NCBI GenBank assembly: GCA_023415235.1
Contig: JAEZLP010000069.1
Location: 101,816 to 165,815, forward strand
Direction: 5' to 3'
DNA length: 64,000 bases
From: Bacillota bacterium
GTDB lineage: Bacteria; Bacillota; Clostridia; Peptostreptococcales; Anaerovoracaceae
Shown piece after piece: positions 52,571 through 61,188 of this stretch (position 1 is the stretch's first letter; each line of letters opens with the position of its first letter). The notes under the pieces were generated by a model, which had not been told where the DNA came from, did no database searches, and worked only from the letters and a program-made list of their open reading frames with translations. The translations under genes were made by a program, and so were the position numbers.

Positions 52571-54129
52571 TAATACTGTAAGACATGGCTGCGTTCCACG
52601 CCTTTACATCCTTCAATCAGCTCATCTTTTATTTTATTTAGAAGCTTTTCTATATTCTCTCTTTCGACGGTATATTGGTAATACCCGATTGCCAATGTCA
52701 AAACAGAGTTATAGGTGTTTGCCATTAATAAAACTCCTGGCGGGCGAACAACCGGTGGCACAATGTATGCATCAATTACAGTGCTGCTGCCAAATTTTAT
52801 TAAGGACCTTGATAAATATCCTATATTGGATAAAGTCGGCACGCACTTGTCACCATGGTATAAAGGGCAAAAGGATGTTATCTTTCTGGCTTCCTGTGTC
52901 GCCTGATAATAGCCGAGCGTATCACGGAAGTCTAACTTTTCAATACGTTCAAGGCCGATAGCACTTTGTAACCCTGGATATCCTTTTTTAATTTCTTTCA
53001 TCATATCGGCAACTCTTTGTAATGTTTTGGGGAAAGATTCATTGATTGACATACTAAGCTTTGTTTTTTCCGAACCGGAAAAATTCCTTATTGCCTGAGT
53101 TTTATGACCAGGAAGATAACGTCGCAGGTCAACTGTAGTAGGTATTTCCAAAGGGAATCCATATACAGGTTGCCCCATTACCAACATAGCTCTATAGTAG
53201 GCGGTAAGAATTAAATCATTAAGCGTTACACCCTTGCTTTTAGCATATTTTATCATGGTATCCAATTGCTCACCAGGAAGTCTGCAAATTGACATGCAGA
53301 CCGTATTGGATCCGCCTTTTTCCCAGGGAAATGACCACATAGGGATGGAAATATCCGAGCCAGGTATGAATAATGCATCAGGATTTGTGATGCCCAATTC
53401 TGCAAACAACAGATCCTGATCCTTTCTCCCAGCGATTCGAGGCTCTGGCGTGAAAGTGCCGTTTTCCCGGCTAATCTTGGAATACATGTCGGCAAGAAGC
53501 TTTATATACTCTTGTGCGCCTGCTCCATCAGCGCAGGCGTGATCGATCTTTAAGGCTAAAACATCATACTGCTTGGAACGTATTAGCTTTACTTTAACCA
53601 TTGGGTCATTGTTCATGTCTAAAGGGGTTTTTATAAAATTCTCTATTGCTTGATCAGCATGATCAGTCTCTTCCATACAGCAAAAGTCGATTACACCGAT
53701 GTTTTCCAATGGCTTCCAATAAGGTGAAGCATCTTCGACAAATCGGCATTTGAGTATCGGCTCTGCATCAACTGATAATCGTACTGCTCTCTTCAATTTA
53801 TCAAGGTCCAACCTTTCATCAAGCCTCATTATGGCTTGAATCTGTGAATTTGACATGCCATATCGTGCAACATGGTTGTAAATATCATGCCCGTTCGCAG
53901 GGAAAGTCCCTTCCTTATCTTTTTTACTACGATAGTATTGGTTGTAGTTTTCGAGGGATTTCCCAAACATCATCGTATTATATTTATAATAATTAGATGT
54001 GTTTTGATATAATTTACCGAAAAGGTCGACGTTAAATTTGAACATCTCTTTAAGCAGATTGCCGTATTTCAGCATTTCTTCATAAGGAACTTGGCTTTCA
54101 TCATTACCGGATTTGAATATATTTTCCAT
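52570..54129 (-). CDS. Condensation-domain-like acyltransferase (paralogue 2) with N-terminal extension
   Basis: About 519 residues; ATG 54129 is 9 nt after GGAG (another ATG lies 6 nt earlier). Residues 1-80 are an added, aromatic- and Asn-rich helical head (MFKFNVDLFGKLYQNTSNYY...) absent from paralogue 1; it looks phasin-like. The rest matches paralogue 1 throughout, with active-site DHACADGAGAQEY (His-x3-Asp-Gly, canonical). Two such enzymes in one cluster suggest two acyl transfers. First read after the kinase-like gene on this strand. Confidence 0.83.
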   Translation of the reverse strand: MENIFKSGNDESQVPYEEMLKYGNLLKEMFKFNVDLFGKLYQNTSNYYKYNTMMFGKSLENYNQYYRSKKDKEGTFPANGHDIYNHVARYGMSNSQIQAIMRLDERLDLDKLKRAVRLSVDAEPILKCRFVEDASPYWKPLENIGVIDFCCMEETDHADQAIENFIKTPLDMNNDPMVKVKLIRSKQYDVLALKIDHACADGAGAQEYIKLLADMYSKISRENGTFTPEPRIAGRKDQDLLFAELGITNPDALFIPGSDISIPMWSFPWEKGGSNTVCMSICRLPGEQLDTMIKYAKSKGVTLNDLILTAYYRAMLVMGQPVYGFPLEIPTTVDLRRYLPGHKTQAIRNFSGSEKTKLSMSINESFPKTLQRVADMMKEIKKGYPGLQSAIGLERIEKLDFRDTLGYYQATQEARKITSFCPLYHGDKCVPTLSNIGYLSRSLIKFGSSTVIDAYIVPPVVRPPGVLLMANTYNSVLTLAIGYYQYTVERENIEKLLNKIKDELIEGCKGVERSHVLQY

Positions 54130-54166
54130 ATTCATTCACTCCACACAAATTAGAATTTTTAGCTTG

Positions 54167-54979
54167 CTACAAATTGAGTTGTTCAAAACGTTTATTAATA
54201 ATATCTAATAACCATTTTTCCTCTCCCGGCACATTGTCTTTCAGCTTTGCAGCTGCTACAGGAAGAACCCATGAATCAATATCTGCAAACCTGGCCTTGG
54301 ATCGCCTCATATACTCATTGATATAATGCCAAAAAAATAACTTTTTGGGGTAATTGGATAGCATGGTCACCGGATCAGGAATTTCATAGGGCAGAGCAGG
54401 TGAGCTAATAATCATACCGGTCCTTGCAACATCCCCCAGTGGATTTCCCTGATAAGCGCCAGCCCAGTCAATGGGCACTAATTTTTTACCGGAAACCAGT
54501 ATATTATTCATATAGAAGTCTCCGTGGCAAATACTTTCACCGTCCGGCAGACCTTTCATATAATCAATTATTTTCTTCGCTCTATCTCCTAGGATCCATG
54601 AAGAAAGCCCTATTGCGTGCGTGAATCTTTCTTCCTGGGTTGGTAACTCCTTCGCCGAAAATTTATGAATATTGTGCTGCAATTCTATCGTCTTTTGCAG
54701 ATAATAATACGAATTCCAAGGCGCTGTTATGAGATGCTCAATGATTGGTTTGCCCTTTATTCTTTCGTATATGATTCCTTTTCGGCCATCGACTTCAACT
54801 GTATCATAGACAGCCGGGGAAATTACACCTGATTCATACACGATGCGGCTAACATTAGCTTCATAGTTAACCCGGTAGTCACTGCTATACTTATTAAAAA
54901 ACAATTTTATAATTTTATCCTGTCCCCACCCATATACTTCAGCAGTACTACCTTTACCTAATAATTGTCCTTTTTCCAT
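54167..54979 (-). CDS. Aminoglycoside-phosphotransferase-family kinase-like protein
   Basis: 270 residues. ATP-lid MEKGQLLGKGSTAEVYGW, the catalytic loop ICHGDFYMNNILV (His-Gly-Asp...Asn) and the metal motif PIDWAGA are present, so it should be catalytically competent. APH-fold kinases modify choline, sugars, amino alcohols or drugs. Between an acyltransferase and a thioesterase it may phosphorylate a pathway intermediate or give self-protection. Confidence 0.85.
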   Translation of the reverse strand: MEKGQLLGKGSTAEVYGWGQDKIIKLFFNKYSSDYRVNYEANVSRIVYESGVISPAVYDTVEVDGRKGIIYERIKGKPIIEHLITAPWNSYYYLQKTIELQHNIHKFSAKELPTQEERFTHAIGLSSWILGDRAKKIIDYMKGLPDGESICHGDFYMNNILVSGKKLVPIDWAGAYQGNPLGDVARTGMIISSPALPYEIPDPVTMLSNYPKKLFFWHYINEYMRRSKARFADIDSWVLPVAAAKLKDNVPGEEKWLLDIINKRFEQLNL

Positions 54980-55000
54980 AGATAACCCTTTCGCTTTATA

Positions 55001-55429
55001 TCAAGTTTCATCTATTAACCCCGCGAACTTCTTAAGTGTAGTATAAATTTGAGGTGCTGCCTTTTCTATATTAAGCGGCGTGATGTTTTTATCAGTCCAT
55101 GCATGAACAGTCTTTCCCACTGCTAAAAGCTTACCGTTTTTCTTATTTATTACCTCGTATTCAAATTTCACCATTACATAAGACATGAATGTCATTTTTG
55201 TTATTACTGTTACATGATAGCCAAACCTTGCCGGACTTTTAAACTTGCATTCCATCTCGGATAGGGGTAGATAAAAGCCCTGTTTATTAATCGTTGAGCT
55301 GGGAATTCCCGCTTTCTTGAAATAATCTCTTCTCCCGATTTCAAACCATTTTGGATAATTGGAATGGTGTACTATACCCATGTTATCTATTTCAAAACTA
55401 TTGATATAAAAAGAAGTCTTGGTTTCCAT
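55001..55429 (-). CDS. Acyl-CoA/ACP thioesterase, 4HBT/YbgC-like hotdog
   Basis: 142 residues. The 4HBT active-site pattern is IDNMGIVHHSNYPKWFEIGR (Asp then Gly-Ile-Val-His-His-x-Asn-Tyr); the rest follows the hotdog fold (VITKMTFMSYVMVKFEYEV). It would release an acyl chain from CoA or the cluster ACP. Confidence 0.87.
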   Translation of the reverse strand: METKTSFYINSFEIDNMGIVHHSNYPKWFEIGRRDYFKKAGIPSSTINKQGFYLPLSEMECKFKSPARFGYHVTVITKMTFMSYVMVKFEYEVINKKNGKLLAVGKTVHAWTDKNITPLNIEKAAPQIYTTLKKFAGLIDET

Positions 55430-55447
55430 TTTACTCCCTCATAATAT

Positions 55448-55693
55448 TTAGATCTGTCTTTGCTGCCAATTGTTGGAGTCATGGTCACTGGCATCCTTTT
55501 TATCGCACGCTGGAGATTCTTCTTTACTTGCAGATTTCATACTGCAGCAAGGTTTATTTGTCCCTGGGAATTTCTTAAATATCCTGGTAAAGGTTTTCTT
55601 ATATAATTTATTGCACTGATAAAACATAGCGCCATAAGGGTTACTCCTTATACAGTTTTCTATAGTATCTTCAAATATGTTTTTTGTTTTCAT
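55448..55693 (-). CDS. Small Cys-rich hypothetical protein
   Basis: 81 residues: MKTKNIFEDTIENC, then PYGAMFYQCNKLYKKTFTRI and a hydrophilic tail with four Cys (including PCCS). No known family. Its start recalls the head of paralogue 2 (ENIFK) and both are rich in Tyr/Phe/Asn, so it may be a small partner of that enzyme. It is the first gene of its strand set. Confidence 0.6.
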   Translation of the reverse strand: MKTKNIFEDTIENCIRSNPYGAMFYQCNKLYKKTFTRIFKKFPGTNKPCCSMKSASKEESPACDKKDASDHDSNNWQQRQI

Positions 55694-55965
55694 GATTTAC
55701 TCACTCCATAAATCAAATTTATAATATCGCTTTCTAATTAGAAAAGTATCGATAGGAATTGAATCGCATAATATAACTTCAATAATATATTATGAATCCC
55801 CAACTCAAGTGTTACAATGACGAATAACGTGAGACATTGCAACAGACCCGTTTATGTCCGCCTTATGTGTCCCGGATTTGCTTTTATGACTGGCATTTGA
55901 TATGATATGGCTTACGAGATCGGTACAAAGTGATATAAAATGTGCTGGAGAAAAAGGGGAATCGT

Positions 55966-57141
55966 GTGAAAAATAAAGCAGATGAGAAATGGTTTGAAGT
56001 TCTGGACTTCTTGCAAAATGAGCTTCCCAAGCGCCATAAAAGCCTATATTTTAAAATAAGCGAAGCGGAATATCGGGATCAGATTCAGTCTCTCAGAAAT
56101 GAGCTGAATCATCTGGAGAATCCTGTAATTAAAACTGAAATCGCAAAGATTGTTGCTTCTGTAAGAGATGCCCATACCTCTATCGATATCCCGGTCTATT
56201 ATCTGTGCCCGCTTGAGTTTTATTGGTTTTCAGATGGTATTTATGCAGTCAATACGGCAAAATCGGATGAAGTGCTGCGATATAAAAGGATTACCCATAT
56301 CGATGGCGTGAACATAGAAACGGTCATCGAAAAGATGAGTACGATGATATCACATGAAAATCACTCCTATCTGACGTCCCTGCTCCCGAAATATCTGCCC
56401 GCCATCGAATTGCTTTACGGATTGCAGATTGCCCGAACCGTAAACGGTTTAACTTTTACATACGAAAATGAAGGCGGTTATGCAGGTGAATGGTTTGTTC
56501 CTTCCTGTCCATTTCCCAAATATCAGGAGCAGCTGAACGGAAATCGCGTCGTCTTCCCCGTGGACAAGCTGCCCCTCTTCAGAAAAAATCAAGACCGGTA
56601 CTATTGGATGGAATACCTGAAAGAAACCAAGACGATCTACTTTAAATATAATATCTGCAAAGAGATGGCGGACGAATCCGTACAGGCGTTTGGAAATAGA
56701 CTTTTGCGTGCGGTCAGAGAGAATGAGCCCGAGAAGCTCGTGATCGATATGAGAAATAATACGGGAGGGAATTCGACTCTGCTTGACCCCTTTATTGACG
56801 CATTAGCAGAATGTGGCCACATCAACCAACACGGTAAAATTTTTGTGATCATCGGAAGGGATACTTTTTCCTCTGCTTTATTAAATGTTTATTCCCTGAA
56901 AAACAAAACCTGCGCGATCCTCGTCGGAGAGCCGACCGGCGGCAAACCAAACTGTTACGGTGAGGTTCTCCGTAGCAAGCTGGAACAATCCGGCTTGCTC
57001 ATCAGCTATTCGACCAAATATTATCATTTGACTGAGGATGATCTCATGCCTTCCTTATTTCCTGATGTGCAAAAGGAATACTCCATTCAAGATTACATTG
57101 GGCTTTCAGATCCCTGCATGGAGTATATCTGTGGAAGGTAA
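55966..57141 (+). CDS. S41 family (C-terminal-processing-like) peptidase
   Basis: 391 residues from GTG 55966 (AGGGG 6 nt upstream; the frame opens 24 nt earlier). The S41 core is visible: VIDMRNNTGGNSTLL, IFVIIGRDTFSSALLNVYSL with the nucleophile Ser, and AILVGEPTGGKPN. No signal peptide is evident, so it may be cytosolic; residues 1-130 are a helical region without a PDZ motif that I can see. The 248 nt upstream (55694-55941) hold no gene. Confidence 0.85.
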   Translation: MKNKADEKWFEVLDFLQNELPKRHKSLYFKISEAEYRDQIQSLRNELNHLENPVIKTEIAKIVASVRDAHTSIDIPVYYLCPLEFYWFSDGIYAVNTAKSDEVLRYKRITHIDGVNIETVIEKMSTMISHENHSYLTSLLPKYLPAIELLYGLQIARTVNGLTFTYENEGGYAGEWFVPSCPFPKYQEQLNGNRVVFPVDKLPLFRKNQDRYYWMEYLKETKTIYFKYNICKEMADESVQAFGNRLLRAVRENEPEKLVIDMRNNTGGNSTLLDPFIDALAECGHINQHGKIFVIIGRDTFSSALLNVYSLKNKTCAILVGEPTGGKPNCYGEVLRSKLEQSGLLISYSTKYYHLTEDDLMPSLFPDVQKEYSIQDYIGLSDPCMEYICGR

Positions 57142-57220
57142 GAAGGCCTATCTGTTTCCGGAATCTGACCTTATTATTGTCCAGTCCCTTACTGATCAGA
57201 TATACATCCTTTTTACTCAT
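57044..57220 (-). CDS. Orphan N-terminal frame with strong ribosome site, antisense to the S41 end
   Basis: AAGGAG stands 7 nt before ATG 57220, directly after the 57233 gene on the same strand. The first 25 residues (MSKKDVYLISKGLDNNKV, RFRKQIG) look protein-like, then the frame runs antisense through the S41 gene to a chance TGA. It appears to be the head of a third gene of the symporter operon, cut off when the S41 gene came to lie here. Alternatively a genuine small protein. Confidence 0.35.
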   Translation of the reverse strand: MSKKDVYLISKGLDNNKVRFRKQIGLLTFHRYTPCRDLKAQCNLEWSIPFAHQEIRKA

Positions 57221-57232
57221 AAAAAGTCTCCT

Positions 57233-57736
57233 TCACCCGTTGTAGTCCAGCACAGACAGTCCTCCGTCAATGGCATCCACCATGATATAATAATCCCTTT
57301 CTTCTTCATCCAAGCAATGCATGATATAAAACTTTTTATGGAAAGTCTCCTCGGACACCGCTTGGATCACGGGCGTCATCAATAGTTTCGCCTTCTCTAG
57401 AAATTGCTTCATTACAAAGTTGTGCCCGATTTCACGGCACTTGTCCATACTAATCTGCAATTCCAGCGTATTTTTTTCTTCAATCTCAACATCGATCATA
57501 GTGGGCGTGCCTTTTCCTTCATAGGTAGAACCGGTTACTCCATCAATGATGCATCTTGATAATTTATTCAGCTTTGACAACCGGCCTTTTCCGACAAAGA
57601 TCGAATACTGGATCAATACGTAGGGGTAGAAGACTTCATCCACCCCTACAATATTGATTTTATGGTCGGTGTTATAGAGTAATTTCTTTGCTTCCTCAAC
57701 GTCATAGGCATTGAGGATCATTTTGCTTTTGATCAT
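57233..57736 (-). CDS. Unknown protein in the symporter operon
   Basis: 167 residues, beginning 4 nt after the symporter stop. A mixed alpha/beta protein: VFYPYVLIQYSIFVGKGRL, then CIIDGVTGSTYEGKG and YYIMVDAIDGGLSVLD. The pairing of aromatic strands with an IDGVTG motif looks like a sensor or substrate-binding module, but I recognise no family. Its place with the symporter suggests a related role. Confidence 0.65.
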   Translation of the reverse strand: MIKSKMILNAYDVEEAKKLLYNTDHKINIVGVDEVFYPYVLIQYSIFVGKGRLSKLNKLSRCIIDGVTGSTYEGKGTPTMIDVEIEEKNTLELQISMDKCREIGHNFVMKQFLEKAKLLMTPVIQAVSEETFHKKFYIMHCLDEEERDYYIMVDAIDGGLSVLDYNG

Positions 57737-57740
57737 TTTT

Positions 57741-59309
57741 TTATTCCGTTAACAATTTTCCGCTGTTATTAAATACAAATTGTGATATCGCCTTGTTTTC
57801 TGTGGAAAGATGCTTTGATGTAGCCAGCTGGATTTTAGGCGATACATTTGCTTTCTTGCCTTTTGCTCTTTCCATAAGCTCCTGCATTTCCTTGCTGGTC
57901 GGCTTGCCGAAATGGCTTCCAACGATCATGGCGATCCAGGATAATATGATCCCAGCAAAGAACTGATGCATTCCCGTGACGGCATCCAGTCCAGCCAGAG
58001 ACCAAATCTGAGCTGTTGCCCCTCCGACGATCATCGATATGACGGAGCCGGTTCCATTGGCTTTTTTCCACCAAACCGCGCAGACATAGCTTGGCAGGAA
58101 CGCGCATGCCATAAAGCTGAAGGTGTCGACTACAAGACTGAATACTCCCGGAGGATTCAGTATAGCAACGGTGATTCCGACGATACCCGTGATGATGATA
58201 GTCGTTTTGGAAATCAAGACGACTCTCTTGTCGCTGGCGTCCGGTCTGAGCCATCTCTTGTAGAAGTCGATGGAAACGATAGTTCCGATCAGCAGCAGCA
58301 GGGAAGCTACCGTACTCATGATCGCGGACATGATTGCTGTAAGCACGACTCCAGAAATAACGCCCGGGAACATCTTGCCCGCAAGGGTCGGAATAACCAT
58401 TTCCGGATCCTGAAGATCGGTAAGCAGGATTACTCCGCAAAGACCAAGGATATATGGCGAGAAGCAGAACAGCTGAGTCCAGATCGTTGCATATACGACG
58501 GTTTTCTTGGCTGTTTTCGGGTTCTCCATGGCCATATGCTTATTGACACAGTGGGGCAGACCCATATAACCGATCAAGTATACCAATACTGCTCCGGCAA
58601 TAACGCCCCAAGCTCCTTCATATTGGTTTCCTTTTCCCCAGATCGAGAGATAAGTGGGATCGATCGCTGCGAGCTGATTGTTCAAGCCTGTAAATCCACC
58701 TGTCTCCGCCAGGCACAGTCCAAGCAATGCAAGCACAGCACTGATCATGATAAATCCCTGAATAACATCCGTCCAGGCAACTGCGAAATATCCACCGACA
58801 AAGGTGTAGATCAGGATTACCGAACATCCGATGACAAGTCCATAAGATAAAGGGAAACCGAAAAGACTTACTAAAGTTTTACCGGTTGCCAGAAACTGCG
58901 CAAGCACGTAGCATCCCAGGCCGAAAACTGAGATCACGCAAGCGATAACTTTTACCGGTATGGATTCGTATCTCTTTTCCAGGTATTCGATTGGTGAAAT
59001 CGCATCCAGAAGCTGTGAAAGCCTTCTCATTCTCCTGCCAAGAACAGAAATATTGATCAGACCACCGCCGGCGTCACCAACGGCGTAAAATACCGCAAAG
59101 TATCCAACCAGGTAAGCTTCTGCCGGACCGCCCATGAACATAAATCCGCTCATTGCCGTGGTCTGCAGAGTCAAAGCGGTTACGAGAGGTCCCATAGATC
59201 TGCCGCCGATCATATAGTCTTCGGAGCTCTTGGCACGGCGGTTCCAGTAAAGACCCATGCCGACCATTCCTACAAAGTAAACAATCAGTACAATTACTTC
59301 TGCTCTCAT
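57741..59309 (-). CDS. Sodium:solute symporter (SSS family), first copy
   Basis: 522 residues. SSS features: VYFVGMVGMGLYWNRRAKSSEDYMIGGRSMGPLVTALTLQ at the start, with the family's SxxSxxxFxG analogue (TTAMSGFMFMGGPAEAY), then YAVGDAGGGLINI and a central TDVIQGFIMI. 12-13 membrane segments; the last 50 residues are hydrophilic. PanF/PutP-like; the substrate is unknown. The ATG follows directly on the stop of a 54-residue membrane protein. Confidence 0.92.
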   Translation of the reverse strand: MRAEVIVLIVYFVGMVGMGLYWNRRAKSSEDYMIGGRSMGPLVTALTLQTTAMSGFMFMGGPAEAYLVGYFAVFYAVGDAGGGLINISVLGRRMRRLSQLLDAISPIEYLEKRYESIPVKVIACVISVFGLGCYVLAQFLATGKTLVSLFGFPLSYGLVIGCSVILIYTFVGGYFAVAWTDVIQGFIMISAVLALLGLCLAETGGFTGLNNQLAAIDPTYLSIWGKGNQYEGAWGVIAGAVLVYLIGYMGLPHCVNKHMAMENPKTAKKTVVYATIWTQLFCFSPYILGLCGVILLTDLQDPEMVIPTLAGKMFPGVISGVVLTAIMSAIMSTVASLLLLIGTIVSIDFYKRWLRPDASDKRVVLISKTTIIITGIVGITVAILNPPGVFSLVVDTFSFMACAFLPSYVCAVWWKKANGTGSVISMIVGGATAQIWSLAGLDAVTGMHQFFAGIILSWIAMIVGSHFGKPTSKEMQELMERAKGKKANVSPKIQLATSKHLSTENKAISQFVFNNSGKLLTE

Positions 59310-59474
59310 TTAATGCGCTCCTCCTCTCCCTTTCACGCTCTGCTCGAATTCGGTGTCATCGATCTTATCATCCTGCTTCTTCATGATTCCATAGACAATA
59401 AACGCTGCGATGGTGTAAACAAAGGGCCAGATCATAATACCCAAAAATGTACTGATCGGCATTCCGATAATCAT
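59310..59474 (-). CDS. Small membrane partner of the symporter
   Basis: 54 residues with AGGAGG before ATG. One membrane span (PISTFLGIMIWPFVYTIAAF) and a charged tail (KKQDDKIDDTEFEQSVKG). The TAA is immediately followed by the symporter ATG, and the symporter ribosome site lies inside this gene, so synthesis is coupled. Small one- or two-span subunits beside SSS transporters are common (DUF997- or DUF4212-type). Confidence 0.85.
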   Translation of the reverse strand: MIIGMPISTFLGIMIWPFVYTIAAFIVYGIMKKQDDKIDDTEFEQSVKGRGGAH

Positions 59475-59564
59475 AATAATTCCTCCTTGTTTAAGTGTTT
59501 CCTAGCTAGAATGTGCCTTAATACTACGATATTTATGAGAATAATGAAACATTTCCTGGCCTTA

Positions 59565-59631
59565 TTTATATGAAAAATATCCTTGTGTTTAGGTTCCCTT
59601 AACCTTTGCTTTAGAATCGATTAAGAATCCC
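59565..59631 (-). promoter_or_regulatory. Symporter operon promoter with four 11-bp direct repeats
   Basis: Plus-strand repeats TTTAGGTTCCC (59588), TTAACCTTTGC (59599), TTTAGAATCGA (59610) and TTAAGAATCCC (59621) follow each other with an exact 11-bp period. On the minus strand a TATAAA (59570-59565) lies 17 nt beyond the first repeat, so the repeats end where a -35 hexamer would be. This is the geometry of OmpR/PhoB-family activator sites. Confidence 0.65.
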
Positions 59632-59653
59632 CTTTTTCAGGACGAATACAGCA

Positions 59654-59695
59654 GAAAAAAAATCCGCCCAGTTACATGGAGTTGTAACGAGCGAA
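59654..59695 (-). terminator. Rho-independent terminator of the second symporter
   Basis: The inner stem GTTACA / TGTAAC plus an outer CGCTC/GGGCG-type stem with bulges, followed by eight T on the minus strand, 28 nt after the stop. Confidence 0.65.
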
Positions 59696-59722
59696 TCTGT
59701 GGTTTCCGTCTGAAAACGATCT

Positions 59723-61180
59723 TTACTTTGCATTGCATTTTTCATTGTATTCATTTCGATATTTTGTAATCTTCGCCGCTGTCAGATAATCAACTTCACT
59801 CAGGCTGACTGCAATAAAAACGATCAGATTGCAGATCAATCCCGTAATAGCACTCAGACTGGTATCCCATGAGGCCAAAGCAACACCAAGGAAGAAAACG
59901 ATCTCACCGACGACAATTCCTGAAATCGCACCCTGAGCAGTGGACCTTTTCCAGAACAGAGCGCCAACCACAGGGACGATCAAATGTGTCGTTCCGCCAA
60001 GAGCGACGATCCCCAAGTCGAAAATATTCTGCGGGATCAATAGAATCAATACATACGCAATAACCGATATCAGCAATACCGTCCATTTGGCCACCTTCAG
60101 CAGGCCTCTGTCAGGTATGTTCTTATTGATATACCTTTTATGAACATCCATGGTATATACCGCGGATAAAGCATGCACCTGAGAGTTGGCCGTAGAAAAA
60201 ATGGCCGCGTAGATCCCGACAATAATGAAGGTGTTAAAGAACGGGTGGGCATACTCCCTGATCAGTGTGACCAATATAGTATCAGGGTTCTCCACTTCAC
60301 CAGCCAGAACAGTTCCCGCGCTCCCCGCAAATAGCGTTCCGATGCAAACGAAGGAGGTAATATAAAGCAGCAGCGGCAAGATGTCAAAGTTCTTTTCACT
60401 GGACGACGCATAGTTTCTAAGCCAGATCTGAGGTCCCATAAATGCCCCTACCGGAACAATAATAAATAGGGCCAGCCACATACCGGTCCTCTTTTCGGCA
60501 TCCCCGCCAATGATCGAAACATTTGCCGGGTCGCTTTGGATCAGTAGATCAAAGGTATGTTTCACCCCTCCTGCTTCATGGATCAAAAAAATACCCGAAC
60601 TGATTATGGCAATAATAATCAAAATTCCGTAAAAAATATCCGTGAGAGCAACGGCCCGAAGTCCTCCGGCCCAGATATAGATCACCAGGATGGAAAAAAA
60701 GATGATACCGCTCATATGGAGGGAAATGATCCCTTCCGTTGAAACGCTCAGAACTAGGAATCCAGCCAGGATCTGCACTTGCAGATAGATCATCGTACTT
60801 ACAATGGTGATGGCCGAAACGATGACATTCAGCAATTCCGAACCGTAAATATCGCTGAAAAAATCTCTCGGTGTCATATAATTGCGTACTTTACCGTAAT
60901 ACCATAACCGCTTGCCAACAACAACAAACAATAGCGCAAACAAGGCATCCCAGCCAACCGTTGTCATATAGATCGGCCCCTCCTCGTAAAAGTACGTGAT
61001 AGCCCCGATAAATGCAAACGCGCTCATCCATGTGGCAAAGACGGTAGCATACATGCTGAATAAGCCGAGCTTTCTTCTTTGAAGAATAAAATCCAGAGTG
61101 GTGGGAAGGGATTTGTTTCTTGCCACCTCTGCCAGGAGCAGGGGGACAAACGCGAAAACACTTACGAATTTCAATTTCAT
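59723..61180 (-). CDS. Sodium:solute symporter (SSS family), second copy
   Basis: About 485 residues from ATG 61180. SSS pattern: AEVARNKSLPTTLDFILQRR, MYATVFATWMSAFAFIGA, YMTPRDFFSDIYGS, AGGLRAVALTDIFYG and ALGGTTHLIVPVVGALFWKR; about 13 spans. The Shine-Dalgarno is weak (AGAAAT) and the start lies only 8 nt from the divergent kinase start, so promoters of each gene must sit in the other's coding region. Substrate unknown. Confidence 0.88.
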   Translation of the reverse strand: MKLKFVSVFAFVPLLLAEVARNKSLPTTLDFILQRRKLGLFSMYATVFATWMSAFAFIGAITYFYEEGPIYMTTVGWDALFALLFVVVGKRLWYYGKVRNYMTPRDFFSDIYGSELLNVIVSAITIVSTMIYLQVQILAGFLVLSVSTEGIISLHMSGIIFFSILVIYIWAGGLRAVALTDIFYGILIIIAIISSGIFLIHEAGGVKHTFDLLIQSDPANVSIIGGDAEKRTGMWLALFIIVPVGAFMGPQIWLRNYASSSEKNFDILPLLLYITSFVCIGTLFAGSAGTVLAGEVENPDTILVTLIREYAHPFFNTFIIVGIYAAIFSTANSQVHALSAVYTMDVHKRYINKNIPDRGLLKVAKWTVLLISVIAYVLILLIPQNIFDLGIVALGGTTHLIVPVVGALFWKRSTAQGAISGIVVGEIVFFLGVALASWDTSLSAITGLICNLIVFIAVSLSEVDYLTAAKITKYRNEYNEKCNAK

Positions 61181-61188
61181 ATTTCTAT

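Noticed and set aside
52570..54129. PHA synthase subunit based on the phasin-like head
   Set aside because: The main body has a condensation His-x3-Asp-Gly motif, not a PhaC/PhaE lipase box or layout.
57966..58850. Plus-strand 294-codon frame inside the first symporter gene
   Set aside because: Composition (Asp/Ser/Arg/Gln-rich) is that of an antisense shadow of a membrane protein; no motif or ribosome site.
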